From assembly GCF_008974185.1 (NCBI RefSeq), contig NZ_BKZP01000022.1, forward strand, positions 1 through 52,534: a DNA stretch of 52,534 nt. The letters run 5' to 3'. Position numbers and translations under genes: made by a program. Within the stretch, counting starts at the first letter, position 1. Each line of letters starts with the position of its first letter. The notes below the pieces were generated by a model. It was not told where the DNA came from. It did not search any database and was given only the letters and a program-made list of their open reading frames with translations. The DNA is from Weizmannia acidilactici. GTDB lineage: Bacteria; Bacillota; Bacilli; Bacillales; Bacillaceae_C. Below, piece by piece: positions 19,521 to 28,539 of this stretch.

Positions 19521-20981
19521 TCATTTTCGTTCTTCCTTTTTTGCCAAATTCCAAAATGCATTGAGCTCTTCCAATGAAAAATCGCTGAAATCCCTTCCGC
19601 TTTTTTTCACTTGCTGCTCGATGAAATGGAAGCGGCGGATAAATTTTTGGTTTGTTTGTTCTAGCGCTTCTTCCGGATGGATGCGCAAAAACCGTGCCAC
19701 ATTAATCATTGCAAACAGTAAATCGCCAAATTCCGCTATTTCATTCTCGCGCTGCCCGCTTTCTATTTCAGCCGCAAATTCCCGCAGTTCTTCCCTCACT
19801 TTTTCCAGTGCTTCGGCAGCATGCTCCCAATCAAATCCAACCTTGGCTGCTTTTTTCTGGATTTCGTATGCACGGATCAGCGCCGGCATCCCTTTTGCAA
19901 CGCCGTTCAGCAGCGATTCGCGCCCCGTTCCCGGTTTCTCGGCGGCTTTAATGCGTTCCCAGTTTTTGGTTACTTCTTCCGCATCCGTCACCTCCGCATC
20001 GCCGAACACATGCGGGTGGCGGCGGATCATTTTGGAAGCGAGCGCCTCCATCACATCTTCTATCGCGAACATGCCTTCATCTTCGCCGATTTGCGCATGC
20101 AGCATCACCTGCAACAGGACATCGCCGAGTTCTTCAACGAGATGGTCTTCGTCTTCTTCATCAATCGCCTCCAACACTTCATAGCACTCCTCGATCAAAT
20201 ATTTTTTCAGCGAAAGATGGGTTTGTTCCTTATCCCACGGACAGCCTTCAGGGCCGCGCAAATCCGCGATGATCTGCCGCAGTTCGGAAAAATCCTTTAA
20301 ATCCCTGCCCTGTAAAGGCGGAACATAGACGCTTGTTAAGTTATCCAGTTCGAACTGCCGGTCCAGTTCATAAAGCGGGAGCCAGGTAACTTTTTCGTCC
20401 TTGCTTCCGGCAGCACGGACAACCGCCACCGTGTGTTCATCCGGATACTTTTCCATTAAAGTCAGCTTCACATCAGAAGCAATAAAGGCATCGTACACCT
20501 GCCCGATGATCAGGTGCCGGCCCGTCCGGATGTCTTTCCGTTTTAAATCGGTGCCGTCCAGCAGCTGGAAGCCTTCAATCGGATCCACTTTGACGGCTGT
20601 AAACAGCGCATCAATAAAGCTCTGCCCGCCGCCGATTTTTACTTCCGTTTGTTTTGCCGGGCCTTGTTCGAGCAGAAGCTGCACCGTCCGTTCCGCAACT
20701 AGCGGATGGCCGGGAACCGCGTAAAGTATATCCTGCTGTTCCGCTTCCCGGAAAAGAATTGCGGCAATTTCTTCGTATACTTCTTCAAACCGCCCGTGCT
20801 GTTCATACACATCATCGAAGGCGGTATACACCATCCCTTCCCGTTCCAGTTCCATAACAGCAGGATGCTCTTTTGTCCGTAAAAAAATGGTTTGGCCGCC
20901 TGTCAACTGCTTATACACCCCGAGCGGGAGCTGGCCGATGTCCCCCGCTCCAAGCCCGACGACCGTGATCTTATGGCTCAT
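19521..20981 (-). CDS. mazG: MazG-like nucleotide pyrophosphohydrolase with N-terminal methylase-like domain
   Basis: YabN-type fusion. Residues about 1-225 form a tetrapyrrole-methylase-like domain starting ITVVGLGAGDIGQLPLGVY; residues about 230-486 carry the two MazG helical repeats, with CPWDKEQTH, EECYEVLEAIDEEDEDHLVEELGD and the second EIAEFGDLLFAMINVARF. MazG cleans up unwanted NTPs to NMP plus PPi. The role of the methylase-like half is unclear. The ATG at 20981 lies inside the last bases of yabM. Confidence 0.95.
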   Translation of the reverse strand: MSHKITVVGLGAGDIGQLPLGVYKQLTGGQTIFLRTKEHPAVMELEREGMVYTAFDDVYEQHGRFEEVYEEIAAILFREAEQQDILYAVPGHPLVAERTVQLLLEQGPAKQTEVKIGGGQSFIDALFTAVKVDPIEGFQLLDGTDLKRKDIRTGRHLIIGQVYDAFIASDVKLTLMEKYPDEHTVAVVRAAGSKDEKVTWLPLYELDRQFELDNLTSVYVPPLQGRDLKDFSELRQIIADLRGPEGCPWDKEQTHLSLKKYLIEECYEVLEAIDEEDEDHLVEELGDVLLQVMLHAQIGEDEGMFAIEDVMEALASKMIRRHPHVFGDAEVTDAEEVTKNWERIKAAEKPGTGRESLLNGVAKGMPALIRAYEIQKKAAKVGFDWEHAAEALEKVREELREFAAEIESGQRENEIAEFGDLLFAMINVARFLRIHPEEALEQTNQKFIRRFHFIEQQVKKSGRDFSDFSLEELNAFWNLAKKEERK

Positions 20982-22593
20982 GTTTTCCACTCCAATTCTT
21001 TCGTTTGAGTCCGGCTAATTTATCTCCGAAAGGCACAAGCCCCCATTCTTCTTCAGAGAGCAAGTTTAACGCAATCACACTCATTACATAAACCGCCGCA
21101 CCGATTGCCGTTCCGCCCAATGCGCCCGGAATGCTTGCCGTCCTGCCCGACAGACCGTAATGGTGAAAAAGGAAAAGCCAGATTTGTAGGCAGGCGGTCA
21201 TGGCCAAAAGCGAAAGGCAGAGCTTTCCGTAAAACACGGCCGGCAGCATTGGAAAGTTTTCTTTTGCCAATCTTATCATAAATAATAGCGAAATGAACAG
21301 CATAGATACAACCGTCGCAGCTGCAGCGCCCATTGTGCCGAAATGCGGAACCCACCATTCGTTCAAAGCGTATTTCAAAAGGACACCGGCTGTAATGTAA
21401 ACGGCAGGGGCATAGACCCGGCCTATTCCCTGGAGGATTCCGGCCAGCGTTAAAATCCATGTACTGAATAAAATGGACACGGAAAACACAGACAAAACGG
21501 CGGTGCCTTCGCTGTTCTCAAACAACATCGTATTGGCGAATACCATAATGTTCACCAGTCCTGCCGCAGCCCCCGCCCCGATGATTGTACTGATTTTTAA
21601 AGCCGAATACACCTGCTTAACAAGATTGTGCCGGCGGCCTTTTTGATATTCAAGCGTAATCAAGGGAACAAGATTGAGCGCAAGTGAAGAAGCGACGACC
21701 GTTCCAAGCTGCAAAAACGGCTGACCGCGGTCGTAAATCCCCTTCAGCTTTTTCGCTTTTTCCATCCCCACGCCGGCATCTCTCAGCAACGCATAAATAT
21801 GGAGCGAATCGACAAATTGGAACAAAACGAGCAGCAGCCCGCTGATGCAGACTGCGACCCCTTCACATAACAGCATCCGTGCAACCGTTTTGATCCCGCT
21901 CCATTGAAAAGATTCTGTTCCCTTTTCCCGTTTGCCGTACTTTATATATAAAACTATCAGGACAGCTGTTGAAACCGCGCCGCCCAGCACAGACCCGAAC
22001 ACGGCGCCCTGCCCGGCCGCATACAAGGAAAAGCCGCTGTGCACGAGCCAAAAGGAGAATAGGAGAATAGCCGCGACCCGCACGGCCTGTTCCAGCACCT
22101 GGCTGAGGGCGGTTGGGATCATGTTGCCCTGCCCCTGGAAGAGGCCCCTGATGGCCGAAATAAGCGGCATCAATAAAAAGGAGAATGAAACCGTTTGAAT
22201 GAGCGGGGCAAGTTTTTCATCTCCCATCCAGGCAGCCATTTGCGGCGCCGTGGAAAAAACAGCCAGAAACAAACCGAAACCGGATAAGCCCAGCACAACA
22301 AACACCATAGCCAAAAACGATCGGTGGACACTTTCCCCGGCTGCTTCCCTTTCCGCCACCATCTTTGAAATGGCAACGGGAAAACCCGATGCCGACAGGG
22401 CAATGACAATGCCGTAAATGGGATAAACCTGCTGGTAAATATAAAAACCGACATCGCCGACAATATTTTGAAACGGCACGCGGTAAACCGCACTGAGTAT
22501 TTTTGTCATGATAGACGAAACCGTTAAAATGATGATGCCTTGAAAAAACTTTCTCGAATCCTTATCCTGCCGCACTTCTTTTCTGCCTTTCAA
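20971..22593 (-). CDS. yabM: YabM, MOP-superfamily (SpoVB/MurJ-type) lipid flippase
   Basis: Polytopic membrane protein of 540 residues with about 14 helices, of the polysaccharide transport/MurJ-SpoVB type. The first helix begins GIIILTVSSIMTKILSAVYR, followed by FQNIVGDVGFYIYQQVYP, typical of the family. It probably moves an undecaprenyl-linked glycan precursor, but the substrate for YabM itself is not established. The annotated start is TTG; a GTG six codons later is an alternative. It overlaps mazG and lies downstream of spoVT. Confidence 0.93.
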   Translation of the reverse strand: MKGRKEVRQDKDSRKFFQGIIILTVSSIMTKILSAVYRVPFQNIVGDVGFYIYQQVYPIYGIVIALSASGFPVAISKMVAEREAAGESVHRSFLAMVFVVLGLSGFGLFLAVFSTAPQMAAWMGDEKLAPLIQTVSFSFLLMPLISAIRGLFQGQGNMIPTALSQVLEQAVRVAAILLFSFWLVHSGFSLYAAGQGAVFGSVLGGAVSTAVLIVLYIKYGKREKGTESFQWSGIKTVARMLLCEGVAVCISGLLLVLFQFVDSLHIYALLRDAGVGMEKAKKLKGIYDRGQPFLQLGTVVASSLALNLVPLITLEYQKGRRHNLVKQVYSALKISTIIGAGAAAGLVNIMVFANTMLFENSEGTAVLSVFSVSILFSTWILTLAGILQGIGRVYAPAVYITAGVLLKYALNEWWVPHFGTMGAAAATVVSMLFISLLFMIRLAKENFPMLPAVFYGKLCLSLLAMTACLQIWLFLFHHYGLSGRTASIPGALGGTAIGAAVYVMSVIALNLLSEEEWGLVPFGDKLAGLKRKNWSGKHEP

Positions 22594-22831
22594 CTTGGCG
22601 CCTGACTATAGATCGCACCGTTCTGATGATGAAATCTTATGTATTATACCATATCAGGCAAAAGAAGGGGGAAGATCCTTTAAAAGGGGCTGCCCCACGC
22701 TTTGTTGGCGGAAATTCGCGGGGCATCAACACAAAAAAGGAGCCCCTGTGCCGGGCATCCCCTTTTGGTTGTGCAGCCGTACAACAAACTGATGTGAAAA
22801 ATTCCGGAAATCAATCGGCTGGGCAAAAACC
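22594..22831. other. spoVT-yabM intergenic region with imperfect G/C-rich inverted repeats
   Basis: This 238-base gap has AAAAGGGGCTGCCCC at 22682-22696 and GGGCATCCCCTTTT at 22753-22766, an imperfect inverted pair. It looks vaguely like the ends of the miniature elements at 35602 and 44027 but lacks their inner repeat. On the minus strand a GC-rich weak stem precedes TTTTTT near 22733-22738 and may be the spoVT terminator. Confidence 0.35.
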
Positions 22832-23368
22832 TTATTGTTCCATTTGGCGCGCGAGAAAACCGGCAGCCGTTTCCGCCGATTTCTGTTCGACTTCCCCAAT
22901 CGTGCGGTCTTTTGAAAAAATCACTACCGCGCCGATCGGGTCGCCGCTTGCCACAATCGGGGCAATCGTGTAGGAAGCTATCTCATCTTCAAATCCGTCC
23001 ACCAATGCCACTTTCCCTTTTTCTTTTGATAAAACCGGCGTCCTGTTCTCCATCGCCTTTTCAATGACTTCCCCGTTGTTCTTGTTTAAGTAGTCTTTCT
23101 TTGATCCGCCGCTGACTGCAATGACCACGTCCCGGTCACAGATGAGTACCGGGCTTGTTAAACTGTCATACAGTGCCTCGACATATTCTTTGGCGAAATC
23201 GCTTAATTCACTGATCGGCGAATATTTTTTCAGAATGACTTCCCCGTCACGATCCACAAAAATTTCCAAAGGATCCCCTTCACGGATACGAAGCGTTCTT
23301 CGTATCTCTTTCGGGATGACAACTCTGCCTAAATCATCAATACGACGAACAATTCCAGTTGCTTTCAT
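22832..23368 (-). CDS. spoVT: Stage V sporulation protein T
   Basis: AbrB-like transcription factor that tunes sigma-G-dependent genes in the forespore. The 178-residue protein equals B. subtilis SpoVT in length: an N-terminal swapped-hairpin AbrB domain MKATGIVRRIDDLGRVVIPKE, and a C-terminal GAF-like domain (about 56-178) with VLICDRDVVIAVSG and GDPIGAVVIFSK. I took the ATG at 23368; an upstream extension is not conserved. A forespore-type promoter lies about 80 bases upstream. Confidence 0.97.
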   Translation of the reverse strand: MKATGIVRRIDDLGRVVIPKEIRRTLRIREGDPLEIFVDRDGEVILKKYSPISELSDFAKEYVEALYDSLTSPVLICDRDVVIAVSGGSKKDYLNKNNGEVIEKAMENRTPVLSKEKGKVALVDGFEDEIASYTIAPIVASGDPIGAVVIFSKDRTIGEVEQKSAETAAGFLARQMEQ

Positions 23369-23446
23369 CTTAAGTTGCCTCGCTTTCATCAGATGATTGG
23401 TAACCATTCTTCAGATGGCTCTTGAATCCTTTACCTGCGTTGACAT

Positions 23447-23475
23447 TAGTATCTTTCTTTTGGCAAGTTCTATAC
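23447..23475 (-). promoter_or_regulatory. Forespore-type (sigma-G/F) promoter of spoVT
   Basis: Minus strand GTATA (complement of 23471-23475), 17-base spacer, GATACTA (complement of 23447-23453), against the consensus GHATR and CATNHTA: -35 perfect, -10 six of seven. It fits the known sigma-G control of spoVT. Confidence 0.55.
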
Positions 23476-23579
23476 ATCATACTATATCGTTTTTTCGCAC
23501 AACCGCTAGTAAATGTATGTGTTACCACTTCTTAACTTTATTTTCCCACTATTTTCCCCTGCCAAACGCAGGCCAAACG

Positions 23580-23626
23580 AAAAAAGCATGAAGCAAAGCA
23601 AAAATAGCTTGTTCCATGCTTTTTCA
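23580..23626 (-). terminator. mfd rho-independent terminator
   Basis: Long stem AAAAAGCATGGAACAAGC with a matching GCTTCATGCTTTTTT arm on the minus strand, ending in a T-run, directly past the mfd stop. The flanking A and T runs would allow it to work in both directions. Confidence 0.85.
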
Positions 23627-23633
23627 CATGAGC

Positions 23634-26600
23634 TTATCTCGAAGCGCTCGTTTCCTTGGACTTTTCAAACGCATCGCGCAGTTCCCTGATCATCTCCGTG
23701 CACGTGTACAGCCACTGGTTATCTTTGCTGTTTTTAATATCGAGCGTGATTTTCAGCTGGCTGCCGTCCATGCCGAAGCCGACCGAACGCCCGTATTTTT
23801 TTACAATGTCCACCACTTTCGGGCCGTTCACGATTTTCGTGCCGGCTTCGGACATTAAAATGGTAATGAGCTGCTTGTTCTGTTTAATGGATGACAGCAT
23901 CGCATCTTTTGCGTATACTTTCATTTCCGCAATTGTAAACAAGTCGCTGACCTGCTGCGGATAATCGCCGAACCGGTCAATCATCTCTCCTTTTAATTCT
24001 TCAATGTCTTCCATCGTTTCAATGCCCCTGAACCGCTTATACATTTCAATTTTTTGGTATCCGTCTTTGATATACGCATCCGGAATGTATGCATCGATAT
24101 CCAGTTCGACTTCAAACGGCGGAAGTTTTTCTGCCTCGCCATCCGTCCCCTTGCGCGCTTCAATCGCTTCTTTCAGCATTTGCGAATACAAATCAAAGCC
24201 GACTGAATCGATAAACCCGTGCTGCTGTGCGCCCAAAAGGTTCCCGGCGCCGCGGATGGCGAGGTCGCGCATCGCAATTTTAAACCCGGAGCCGAGTTCC
24301 GTGAATTCTTTGATCGCCTGCAGCCTTTTTTCCGACGCTTCCGCAAGGACTTTGTCTTTTTTGTACGTAAAATACGCATAGGCAACACGGTTGGAACGCC
24401 CGACACGCCCGCGCAGCTGGTACAGTTGTGAAAGCCCCATCCGGTCCGCGTCGCACACAATTAATGTATTGACATTTGGGATATCAACGCCTGTTTCAAT
24501 AATCGTTGTCGTTACAAGAACATCGAATTCGCCCTCCAGAAATCCGAAAATGACCGTTTCGAGCTGCGCTTCGGTCATCTGGCCGTGCGCGTAGGCCACC
24601 CGGGCATCAGGAACAAGCATGGAGATTTCTTCCGCCTTCCGTTCGATATCCTCGATGCGGTTATACAAAAAGTAAACTTGCCCGTCCCGTGCGAGTTCGC
24701 GTTCGATCGCCTCGCGGACAATGTTATTATTGTACTCCAATACATACGTCTGGACAGGAAAACGGTTCTCAGGCGGCGTTTCGATGATCGACAAATCCCG
24801 CACGCCGAGCATGGACATATGCAGTGTCCTCGGGATCGGCGTCGCGGTTAACGTCAACACGTCGACATTTGTTTTCAGTTTCTTGATTTTTTCTTTATGG
24901 CTGACCCCGAAACGCTGCTCCTCGTCAATAATCAAAAGGCCCAAATCATGAAATTGGATATCTTTAGAAAGGAGGCGGTGGGTGCCGATCACCATATCAA
25001 TCGTTCCGTTGCGCAGTCCCTTGATCGTTTCATTCTGCTCTTTCCGCGTCCGGAAACGGCTCAACATCCCGACTTTGATCGGATAGTCCTGGAACCTTTC
25101 CGTAACCGTTTCATAATGTTGCTGGGCAAGGATGGTCGTCGGAACTAGCATAGCCACTTGTTTGCCGTCCATAATCGCTTTAAAAGCGGCACGGATCGCG
25201 ACTTCCGTTTTGCCGTAGCCGACATCCCCGCACAGCAGGCGGTCCATCGGTTTGCTTTTTTCCATGTCACGCTTGATTTCCTGGATGGATCTCAACTGGT
25301 CTTCCGTTTCTTTGTACGGGAAAGCAGCCTCAAATTCCCGCTGCATATCCCCGTCAGGCGAAAAGGCAAATCCTGTTGATGCTTCCCTTTCCGCATACAA
25401 CTTGATCAAATCGTCCGCAATATCCTGAATGGAAGACTGGACTTTTCTTTTCACCCGTTTCCATTCGCTGCCGCCCAATTTATAGATCTTCGGTTCTTTG
25501 CCTTCCGATCCTACATATTTTTGGACGAGGTCTATCTGGTCGACCGGCACATACAGCTTATCTGAACCCTGGTATTTAATATGCAGGTAATCTTTATGGA
25601 CACCGTTAATCTCAAGCGTGACGATGCCCAAATATTTTCCGATCCCGTGGTTGACATGGACAACATAATCGCCGACATTCAATTCCGAGTAATTTTTGAT
25701 CCGCTCGGCATTGGACAATTTTTGGCGCCGTGCTCTTTTCTTCGCTTTTTTGTTAAAAAGTTCTTCTTCGGTAATGACCGCAAGCTTAAACATTGGCAGT
25801 TCAAAACCGGTGTTCAGGCTCCCCTCGGCCACTTGGATGCGGTGGGGGATCAACGACTGCCCCGCACTGACAACTGCCGCCTCCACTTCATAATCTTCCA
25901 GCACACTCCGCAGTTTTTCGGCCCGTTCCTCATCTGCACCAAGAAAAATAACTGTAAAATTCCCTTTTTTCCAGCGCTCGATTTCGGCTTTCAGCACATG
26001 CATCTGCCCATGGAACGTCTGCATTGGCTTACAGGCGATATTGACGATGTTTTGCGGGTTCGTGTTTTGAATATGCCGCAAAAACAGTGATAAATAGATT
26101 TTCTTTAATTTTTTTTCTGCAAGCAGGTTGTCCAGAGAATGGGAAACGGACAGATCATAGATCATTTCCCCATCTTCCACCATGGCCGTATACCATTCGG
26201 CTTCTTCCCTTTCCAGCCGCTCCTGGATTTCCTTCACGCGGCTGAATTCATCCAGAAACAAGATGCCGGATTCATCAACATAATCTAGTAAACTGGCAGG
26301 ACGGCCATAAAGAATGGATAAATATTTGAAAATTTGTTCGGGCTTTTCCCCGTTTTTAAGCTTTTCAATATCAAAACCGATATTTTGGGCAAGATTTTGT
26401 TTGACCTTTTCATCTTTTATTTTTGAAAGCGTTTTAGATAAACCATCTTGTACGGCTGCCGCGGCTTTTTGCAGCATCCCGCGGCCGGCCAAAAACTCGG
26501 TGGCGGGGCCGATGGATGCAGCGGAAAGCTTTTTCCTTGAACGCTGGTCATCTGCGGAAAACGTCCGAATCGAGTCCACTTCTGTATCAAACAGTTCAAT

Positions 26601-27179
26601 GCGGATTGGATCTTCTTCCGTAAGCGGGTAAATGTCGAGAATCCCGCCGCGCAGGCTGAAATCCCCCGGCGCATCAACCATATCCGACCGGTTGTATCCC
26701 ATCTCCGCCAGCATTTCCAAAACATGATCGAGCTGTATTTCTTTTCCAACCTCAAAGTACAGCTGGTACTTTTCCCATACTGGTTTGGGTGGCAAAATTT
26801 TTCTCAACCCGGCCATCGGGACGACGACAAGGCAGTTTTTTTTCGAAAGAAGCGCATTTAAAACTTCGATCCGCTGCGCCCTCAGTTCAGGGCTCGCTAC
26901 ACCCATTTCCGCTGCAATCAGCTCATTGGCAGGATAGAGGAATAATGCATTTTCATCCACAAATTGCGAAAGGTCGTCGTATAATTTTTGCGCTTGTAAT
27001 AGATTATAAGTCAACACAATGACCGGCTGCCCCGTTTTTTGGTACATGGAAGCAATGAACACGCTCCTTGCCGAACCGGACAAACCGGAAACGAGCTGTT
27101 CCTTCAGCCTGGCTTTTATGCCATTGACCACTGAGTCAATTTCGTCGTGTTCCAGTATGATTTGTTGTATCCCGTTCAA
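23634..27179 (-). CDS. mfd: Transcription-repair coupling factor
   Basis: DNA translocase that pushes stalled RNA polymerase off DNA and recruits UvrA. The 1181-residue protein has the UvrB-homology part (about 20-350, with SGLSGSARSVF and PGDFSLRGGILDIYPL), the RNA polymerase-interacting CarD-like domain (about 495-590, with NVGDYVVHVNHGIGKYLGI), the RecG-like helicase motor with Walker A GDVGYGKTEV, the DEEQ box LIIDEEQRFG, TATPIPRTL and QLRGRVGRS, then the C-terminal D7. Start TTG with GAGGAG ten bases upstream. Downstream of fin, as in B. subtilis. Confidence 0.98.
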   Translation of the reverse strand: MNGIQQIILEHDEIDSVVNGIKARLKEQLVSGLSGSARSVFIASMYQKTGQPVIVLTYNLLQAQKLYDDLSQFVDENALFLYPANELIAAEMGVASPELRAQRIEVLNALLSKKNCLVVVPMAGLRKILPPKPVWEKYQLYFEVGKEIQLDHVLEMLAEMGYNRSDMVDAPGDFSLRGGILDIYPLTEEDPIRIELFDTEVDSIRTFSADDQRSRKKLSAASIGPATEFLAGRGMLQKAAAAVQDGLSKTLSKIKDEKVKQNLAQNIGFDIEKLKNGEKPEQIFKYLSILYGRPASLLDYVDESGILFLDEFSRVKEIQERLEREEAEWYTAMVEDGEMIYDLSVSHSLDNLLAEKKLKKIYLSLFLRHIQNTNPQNIVNIACKPMQTFHGQMHVLKAEIERWKKGNFTVIFLGADEERAEKLRSVLEDYEVEAAVVSAGQSLIPHRIQVAEGSLNTGFELPMFKLAVITEEELFNKKAKKRARRQKLSNAERIKNYSELNVGDYVVHVNHGIGKYLGIVTLEINGVHKDYLHIKYQGSDKLYVPVDQIDLVQKYVGSEGKEPKIYKLGGSEWKRVKRKVQSSIQDIADDLIKLYAEREASTGFAFSPDGDMQREFEAAFPYKETEDQLRSIQEIKRDMEKSKPMDRLLCGDVGYGKTEVAIRAAFKAIMDGKQVAMLVPTTILAQQHYETVTERFQDYPIKVGMLSRFRTRKEQNETIKGLRNGTIDMVIGTHRLLSKDIQFHDLGLLIIDEEQRFGVSHKEKIKKLKTNVDVLTLTATPIPRTLHMSMLGVRDLSIIETPPENRFPVQTYVLEYNNNIVREAIERELARDGQVYFLYNRIEDIERKAEEISMLVPDARVAYAHGQMTEAQLETVIFGFLEGEFDVLVTTTIIETGVDIPNVNTLIVCDADRMGLSQLYQLRGRVGRSNRVAYAYFTYKKDKVLAEASEKRLQAIKEFTELGSGFKIAMRDLAIRGAGNLLGAQQHGFIDSVGFDLYSQMLKEAIEARKGTDGEAEKLPPFEVELDIDAYIPDAYIKDGYQKIEMYKRFRGIETMEDIEELKGEMIDRFGDYPQQVSDLFTIAEMKVYAKDAMLSSIKQNKQLITILMSEAGTKIVNGPKVVDIVKKYGRSVGFGMDGSQLKITLDIKNSKDNQWLYTCTEMIRELRDAFEKSKETSASR

Positions 27180-27298
27180 AAATTGCCAACTCCTCTCTTC
27201 ACTGAGATTCCCTTTTCTCTATTATTCAAACTGTTTTGTAAAATCAAAATGAAAAAAGGCACTGCAGCGGACAGGCATTTTGCCCGCAGCAAACAGAA

Positions 27299-27330
27299 AA
27301 ATGCTTTGGACTTTTTTCCAAAGCGCATTA
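27299..27330 (-). terminator. fin terminator
   Basis: Minus-strand stem AATGCGCTTTGGA AAAAAG TCCAAAGCATT followed by TTTC, starting at the fin stop. It partly separates forespore-specific fin from mfd. Confidence 0.75.
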
Positions 27331-27555
27331 CTGGATTAAATAACCGTATTCGTGAAATTTCGATTCGCGTTCAAATAAATCCTGGCAGTCTTCGCAAATC
27401 GACTGGATACGGACGCTTCCATCTCCCTGGGGCACAACCATTTCCTTCCGTTCCTCTTCTGTTAAAAAGAACAGCCCCATCCGGTCCGCTTCAATATTTT
27501 CCCTGATTGTACCGATTTTCTTGCCGCAATGCCGGCAATAGTAATGGATTGCCAT
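27328..27555 (-). CDS. fin: Anti-sigma-F factor Fin
   Basis: Small forespore protein (formerly YabK) that blocks sigma-F binding to core RNA polymerase and so helps the change to sigma-G. The 75-residue protein has two zinc cysteine pairs, CRHC near residues 7-10 and CEDC near 54-57, and the middle segment MGLFFLTEEERKEMVVP. All four cysteines of the family are kept. A forespore-type promoter precedes it, and it sits between pth and mfd as in B. subtilis. Confidence 0.95.
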   Translation of the reverse strand: MAIHYYCRHCGKKIGTIRENIEADRMGLFFLTEEERKEMVVPQGDGSVRIQSICEDCQDLFERESKFHEYGYLIQ

Positions 27556-27590
27556 GCCCCGGCCCCCTTTTTTTCAACATTGTCCTTATA

Positions 27591-27620
27591 TAGTATGGGC
27601 GCCTTCAAAAGGGGTTATTC
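27591..27620 (-). promoter_or_regulatory. Forespore-type (sigma-F/G) promoter of fin
   Basis: Minus strand GAATA (complement of 27616-27620), 18-base spacer, CATACTA (complement of 27591-27597). Both match the consensus GHATR/CATNHTA fully. fin is known to be transcribed by sigma-F in B. subtilis. Confidence 0.65.
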
Positions 27621-27684
27621 ATTTTTTGAAAAAAGATCTTAAAAACTGCCGCAAAATTCGCGCCTGAAAATGCTGGGGCAGGCT

Positions 27685-28242
27685 TTAATTATACACATTC
27701 ATTACTTCCGGGAACGGCCTAGTGATCCAGGCTTCACACGCATCAGCGCTTTTTTCGACCGCCATTTGCATAGTGGCCCATTCTTCTTTGGAAAAACAGC
27801 CCAATACGTAATCGGGAATGTACACATTTTTATCCGGCCGCCCGATTCCGATGCGGATGCGATTAAATTCCTGTGTGCCGAGATGCCGGATCGTTGACTT
27901 AATCCCGTTATGGCCTCCCGCGCTGCCCTTCTGCCGGAGGCGGATCTTTCCCATCGGCAAATCGAGGTCATCGTACACCACGAGCAAGTCCCCGAAGGAT
28001 AGACGATAATAATCCATTACAGCTTTGATGGACTCACCGGATAAATTCATATATGTCATCGGTTTTAAAAGCAGCACTTTTTCACCGCTTACGGTTGCTT
28101 CTGCACAAAGCCCCTTAAATTTGGATTGTTTAAAAGGGGATTGGAGCCTTTCCGAAAGCAGGTTAACCACCTCAAAACCGATATTATGTCTTGTCCGTTC
28201 ATACTGGGACCCTGGATTTCCGAGCCCGACAATACATTTCAT
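27685..28242 (-). CDS. pth: Peptidyl-tRNA hydrolase
   Basis: Frees tRNA from peptidyl-tRNA that dropped off the ribosome (B. subtilis spoVC). The 185-residue protein starts MKCIVGLGNPGSQYERTRHN with the catalytic His inside TRHN (about residue 20); TYMNLSG, VYDDLDLPMG and GHNGIKS complete the active site. The ATG at 28242 is preceded by GAGGTG; a GTG six bases upstream is less likely. In B. subtilis ctc comes directly before pth; here a group IIC intron separates them. Confidence 0.97.
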   Translation of the reverse strand: MKCIVGLGNPGSQYERTRHNIGFEVVNLLSERLQSPFKQSKFKGLCAEATVSGEKVLLLKPMTYMNLSGESIKAVMDYYRLSFGDLLVVYDDLDLPMGKIRLRQKGSAGGHNGIKSTIRHLGTQEFNRIRIGIGRPDKNVYIPDYVLGCFSKEEWATMQMAVEKSADACEAWITRPFPEVMNVYN

Positions 28243-28248
28243 ACCCAC

Positions 28249-28539
28249 ACCTCAATTAGTTGATACATTGCTGAATCATTTTATGATAGACTGCGCTGCA
28301 TGGCGCTCCATTAATCGTACACGCTTTATTTAAAAGTCTGTTATGAAAATATGCGATGATAGGAATTTACATGCAGAAGAGATTGTTCGTTTTGAAAAGC
28401 TCCTTCGTCCTGGTATTTTCGATAGTCTAATGCCATGGAGGTTCTATTTCAATTATCCATGAAGAAAGGAAAAAGTGCAAGCAGGCCGGCCACAGCAAAA
28501 ATTTACACAACCAGGCAAAAATCAACAGGCTGATTCCCG
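28249..28539. other. Gap between pth and the group IIC intron
   Basis: About 290 bases of unique sequence between the intron 3' end and pth. I find no open frame with a good ribosome site and no strong hairpin. It must hold the pth promoter if the intron blocks readthrough from rplY; a TAAAAT -10-like box lies near 28281-28286 (complement) but no fitting -35. Confidence 0.4.

Noticed and set aside
22682-22766. Third MITE copy in the spoVT-yabM gap
   Set aside because: Only the outer GGGGCTGCCCC-like arms resemble the miniature elements; the inner repeat and the exact 16-bp ends are missing.
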